In this document: piece by piece, positions 5,665-7,094 of the stretch
How the letters are laid out: each line of letters begins with the position of its first letter
Position numbering within the stretch: position 1 is the stretch's first letter
Origin: CAYJOG01 sp964371695 [NCBI: uncultured bacterium]
GTDB lineage: Bacteria; CAYJOG01
Direction: 5' to 3'
Assembly (NCBI GenBank): GCA_964371695.1
Contig: CAYJOG010000143.1
Span: 1 to 7,094, forward strand
DNA length: 7,094 nucleotides
Position numbers and translations under genes: made by a program
Notes under the pieces: generated by a model
The model's database searches: none
Told to the model about the DNA's origin: nothing
What the model saw: the letters and a program-made list of their open reading frames with translations, nothing else

Positions 5665-5698
5665 GGGCTCTATTCATCCACTCAAAATTGGGCTCATC

Positions 5699-5707
5699 TG
5701 ATAAATT
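5699..5707 (+). promoter_or_regulatory. Extended -10-like element before the phosphodiesterase gene
   Basis: TGA-TAAATT fits a TGn extended -10 with a four-of-six hexamer, ending 6 nt before the ATG at 5714. No -35 and no SD are evident. Transcription would start at about the A of the ATG. Confidence 0.33.
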
Positions 5708-5713
5708 ACATCT

Positions 5714-6436
5714 ATGACAACCCGCCCCATGGTGATTGGCCATCGTGGCTCGCCCCGCAAGGCCCCGGAAAACTCCCTGTCGGGTTTTCTGATTGCCTTT
5801 GAAGATGGCGCGGACATGGTGGAACTGGACGTGCGGCTGAATCAGGACGGCACCCCCATGGTGTTTCACGACGACACCCTGCCCCGCATGGTGGGCCAGC
5901 CAGGGCGGCTGGATCACCTGAGCGACGAAGACTGCCGCCTGGCCTTCATTGGCCGCCGCCACGGGGGCGCGTTCCGCCGCGAGCCGATCCCCCCTCTGCT
6001 CAGGGTGCTGGAAGAAGTCAAACGCCTGGGCGGCCGGGTGAACATCGAGATCAAGGAAACCCGCGCCGTGGAGCCGGTGGTGCGGCTGGTGCAGCGCCTG
6101 CGCCTGCACGATCAAGTGCTCGTCAGCGCCTTTGACTGGCGGGCGCTGGAAAAAGTGCGGCGGCAAGACGCAGGCATCGCCCTAGGCGCGCTGTATCAGT
6201 TTCACCTCATGCCTCTCTCGGCCCTGCGCCACGGCGTGAGCGCCCTGCACCCCTATCATTTTTCGGTGCTGCCCGGCCACGTGCCCCTGGCCCACAGTCT
6301 GGGCCTGCTGGTGAACACATGGACCGTGAACCTGCCCCGCGACTGGCATCGGCTGATTGAAAACGGTGTGGACGGTCTGATCACCGACACCCCCGGCCTG
6401 CTGGTGAAATGGCTGGAAGAAAACTTGGCGGGGTAG
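5714..6436 (+). CDS. Glycerophosphodiester phosphodiesterase (GDPD family, UgpQ-like)
   Basis: A 240-residue enzyme with a TIM-barrel fold. It is predicted to hydrolyse glycerophosphodiesters (deacylated phospholipids) to glycerol-3-phosphate and an alcohol. VIGHRG carries the catalytic H10, followed by PENSLSGFLIAFEDGADMVE. E37 and D39 (MVELDVRL) are metal ligands. H52 (MVFHDDTL) is the second catalytic His. NIEIKE (110-115) provides the third acidic ligand and a Lys. VSAFDW (about 137-142), NTWTVN and DGLITDTPGLL are the usual late-barrel motifs. There is no signal peptide, so it is cytoplasmic like UgpQ rather than periplasmic like GlpQ. Length is typical for UgpQ. The ATG at 5714 lacks an SD; a second in-frame ATG at 5729 is just before VIGHRG but has none either. 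It is divergent from rpsT. Confidence 0.93.
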   Translation: MTTRPMVIGHRGSPRKAPENSLSGFLIAFEDGADMVELDVRLNQDGTPMVFHDDTLPRMVGQPGRLDHLSDEDCRLAFIGRRHGGAFRREPIPPLLRVLEEVKRLGGRVNIEIKETRAVEPVVRLVQRLRLHDQVLVSAFDWRALEKVRRQDAGIALGALYQFHLMPLSALRHGVSALHPYHFSVLPGHVPLAHSLGLLVNTWTVNLPRDWHRLIENGVDGLITDTPGLLVKWLEENLAG

Positions 6437-6550
6437 CGCTGAGTAATGGGGCGCGGGAAGGGTTTTGGGATTGCGTCCGCATATTGAAGATGCCGGGCGC
6501 ACCCAGCGGCACGACAGTGCCGGGGCAAAACAAAAAAAAACAGTTTTTGG

Positions 6551-6573
6551 TGGGGCAGGCATCTTGCCTGCCT
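6551..6573. repeat. GGCAGGCA dispersed hairpin
   Basis: A perfect 8-bp stem GGCAGGCA-TCT-TGCCTGCC (6554-6572). It is flanked by poly-A-like runs: nine A's ending at 6540, and AAAAAAA from 6574. The minus strand reads RQDACPT, a peptide I recall as a common spurious translation of a dispersed repeat in uncultured bacterial genomes. A single copy is present in this window. Confidence 0.55.
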
Positions 6574-6618
6574 GAAAAAAAGAACAAAAATCCAATTTGG
6601 TTTTTTGCTTTTGAATAA

Positions 6619-6662
6619 ACCCCTCACCCCAACCCTCTCCCTCAAGGGGAGAGGGGGTCGAG
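6619..6662. repeat. CCCTCACCCCAACCCTCTCCC-type dispersed hairpin
   Basis: A 9-bp perfect stem CCCTCTCCC-TCAAG-GGGAGAGGG (6633-6655), preceded by CCCCTCACCCCAA and followed by GGTCGAGGG. This is a widely distributed intergenic repeat motif in bacterial genomes; its function is unknown. Only one copy is in the window. Confidence 0.6.
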
Positions 6663-6730
6663 GGCGTTCTGTTGTTCGGTTAACGGGCGCGACAAGGCGG
6701 AAAACTGTGCATAAACTTACACAAAATTAC

Positions 6731-7094
6731 CTACTCCTCCGTCACGCCCATCACCGACATCAACATCAGCGTGTCGTCGTCCTGCATGTAAGAAAAAGCC
6801 TCGGCCACTTCGTCACCTTTTTCAGCACTGGTGGTTTGGGTGGACGCCTCCGGGGTTTCCAGCCCCACCTCTTCACCCAGCACTTCGGCCAGTTCGTGAC
6901 CCTGGGCGGTGGCGGCATCTCCCAGGGCAGACACCTGGGCCGGGCGCTCACCCCACACCGCAAGATAACCCTTCTGATTGGCCCACAGGCCCAGCACCAG
7001 GGCAAAAGCCGCCGCCATGGGCAACCACACCCTCATGGCGTGGCGCGCCGGATGAAGGCGGCGGTCCAGCCCCCGCTGCCACCGTGCCCAGGCC
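6731..7094 (-). CDS. Single-pass membrane protein, C-terminal part (5' end beyond the window)
   Basis: The frame is open through the right edge and gives 120 residues. The visible part begins with a basic segment (RWQRGLDRRLHPARHAMR). A transmembrane helix follows (WLPMAAAFALVLGLWAN, about residues 23-39). The rest is an acidic domain of about 80 residues rich in Ala, Glu and Thr, ending MLMSVMGVTEE. A positive-inside reading places the tail in the periplasm. An internal ATG at 7036 lacks an SD and would remove the basic flank of the helix, so the true start is probably upstream. The layout (cytoplasmic N-terminus, one helix, acidic outer domain) resembles anti-sigma-type proteins, but no zinc-binding or other signature is visible, so no function is assigned. 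Confidence 0.6.
   Translation of the reverse strand, partial: AWARWQRGLDRRLHPARHAMRVWLPMAAAFALVLGLWANQKGYLAVWGERPAQVSALGDAATAQGHELAEVLGEEVGLETPEASTQTTSAEKGDEVAEAFSYMQDDDTLMLMSVMGVTEE

Larger units (their letters stand above)
6437..6730. other. Gene-free spacer with three hairpin repeats
   Basis: No credible coding frame or structural RNA is seen in these 294 bases. The spacer holds a CGGCAC-GACA-GTGCCG hairpin (6507-6522), A-rich runs, the GGCAGGCA hairpin and the CCCTCTCCC hairpin listed separately. Bases 6663-6730 are unremarkable and AT-richer toward the end. The genes on either side are convergent, so a bidirectional terminator is expected, but none of the hairpins has a clean following T-tract. 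Confidence 0.6.

Overview
This 7.1-kb window comes from a GC-rich bacterial chromosome. It carries seven genes: six complete and one cut by the right edge. The taxon cannot be fixed from seven genes. Four things loosely suggest a Verrucomicrobiota/PVC-type or related uncultured lineage, but that is inference: the dispersed GC-rich palindromes (reading like GGAGTAGGCGCGGTGT), a GGCAGGCA hairpin whose complement reads RQDACPT, the small Cys-containing exported protein, and the mix of Shine-Dalgarno (SD) led and SD-less starts.

Layout, left to right. (1) 23-1417, minus: a DUF115/Maf-type protein (motility accessory factor / MptE-like fold). (2) 1418-1555: a divergent control region with a TTGACA promoter embedded in an imperfect dyad. 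(3) 1556-2639, plus: a small exported Cys-containing protein, then a four-helix DUF2231-like membrane protein, probably co-transcribed. They are followed by a 64-bp dispersed repeat and a strong intrinsic terminator that runs into the tail of the convergent gene. (4) 2755-3417, minus: a GST-kappa/DsbA-fold 2-hydroxychromene-2-carboxylate isomerase-like protein. (5) 3614-5002, minus: the MtaB-type tRNA methylthiotransferase. It sits tightly between two inverted copies of a ~180-bp four-hairpin repeat. (6) 5335-5604, minus: ribosomal protein S20, with a clear promoter and SD. (7) 5714-6436, plus: a glycerophosphodiester phosphodiesterase, divergent from rpsT. (8) 6437-6730: no gene, three different hairpin repeats. 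(9) 6731-7094, minus: the C-terminal part of a single-pass membrane protein.

The genes do not form one pathway. They are housekeeping and general-metabolism genes separated by repeat-rich spacers. I see no defence system, mobile-element enzyme, CRISPR array, tRNA or rRNA. The most notable signals are non-coding. One is the paired ~180-bp structured repeat, whose two copies differ in ways that keep the hairpins paired. Another is a recurring arrangement in which genes without an SD have a -10-like hexamer only 6-7 nt before the start codon, suggesting leaderless transcripts.
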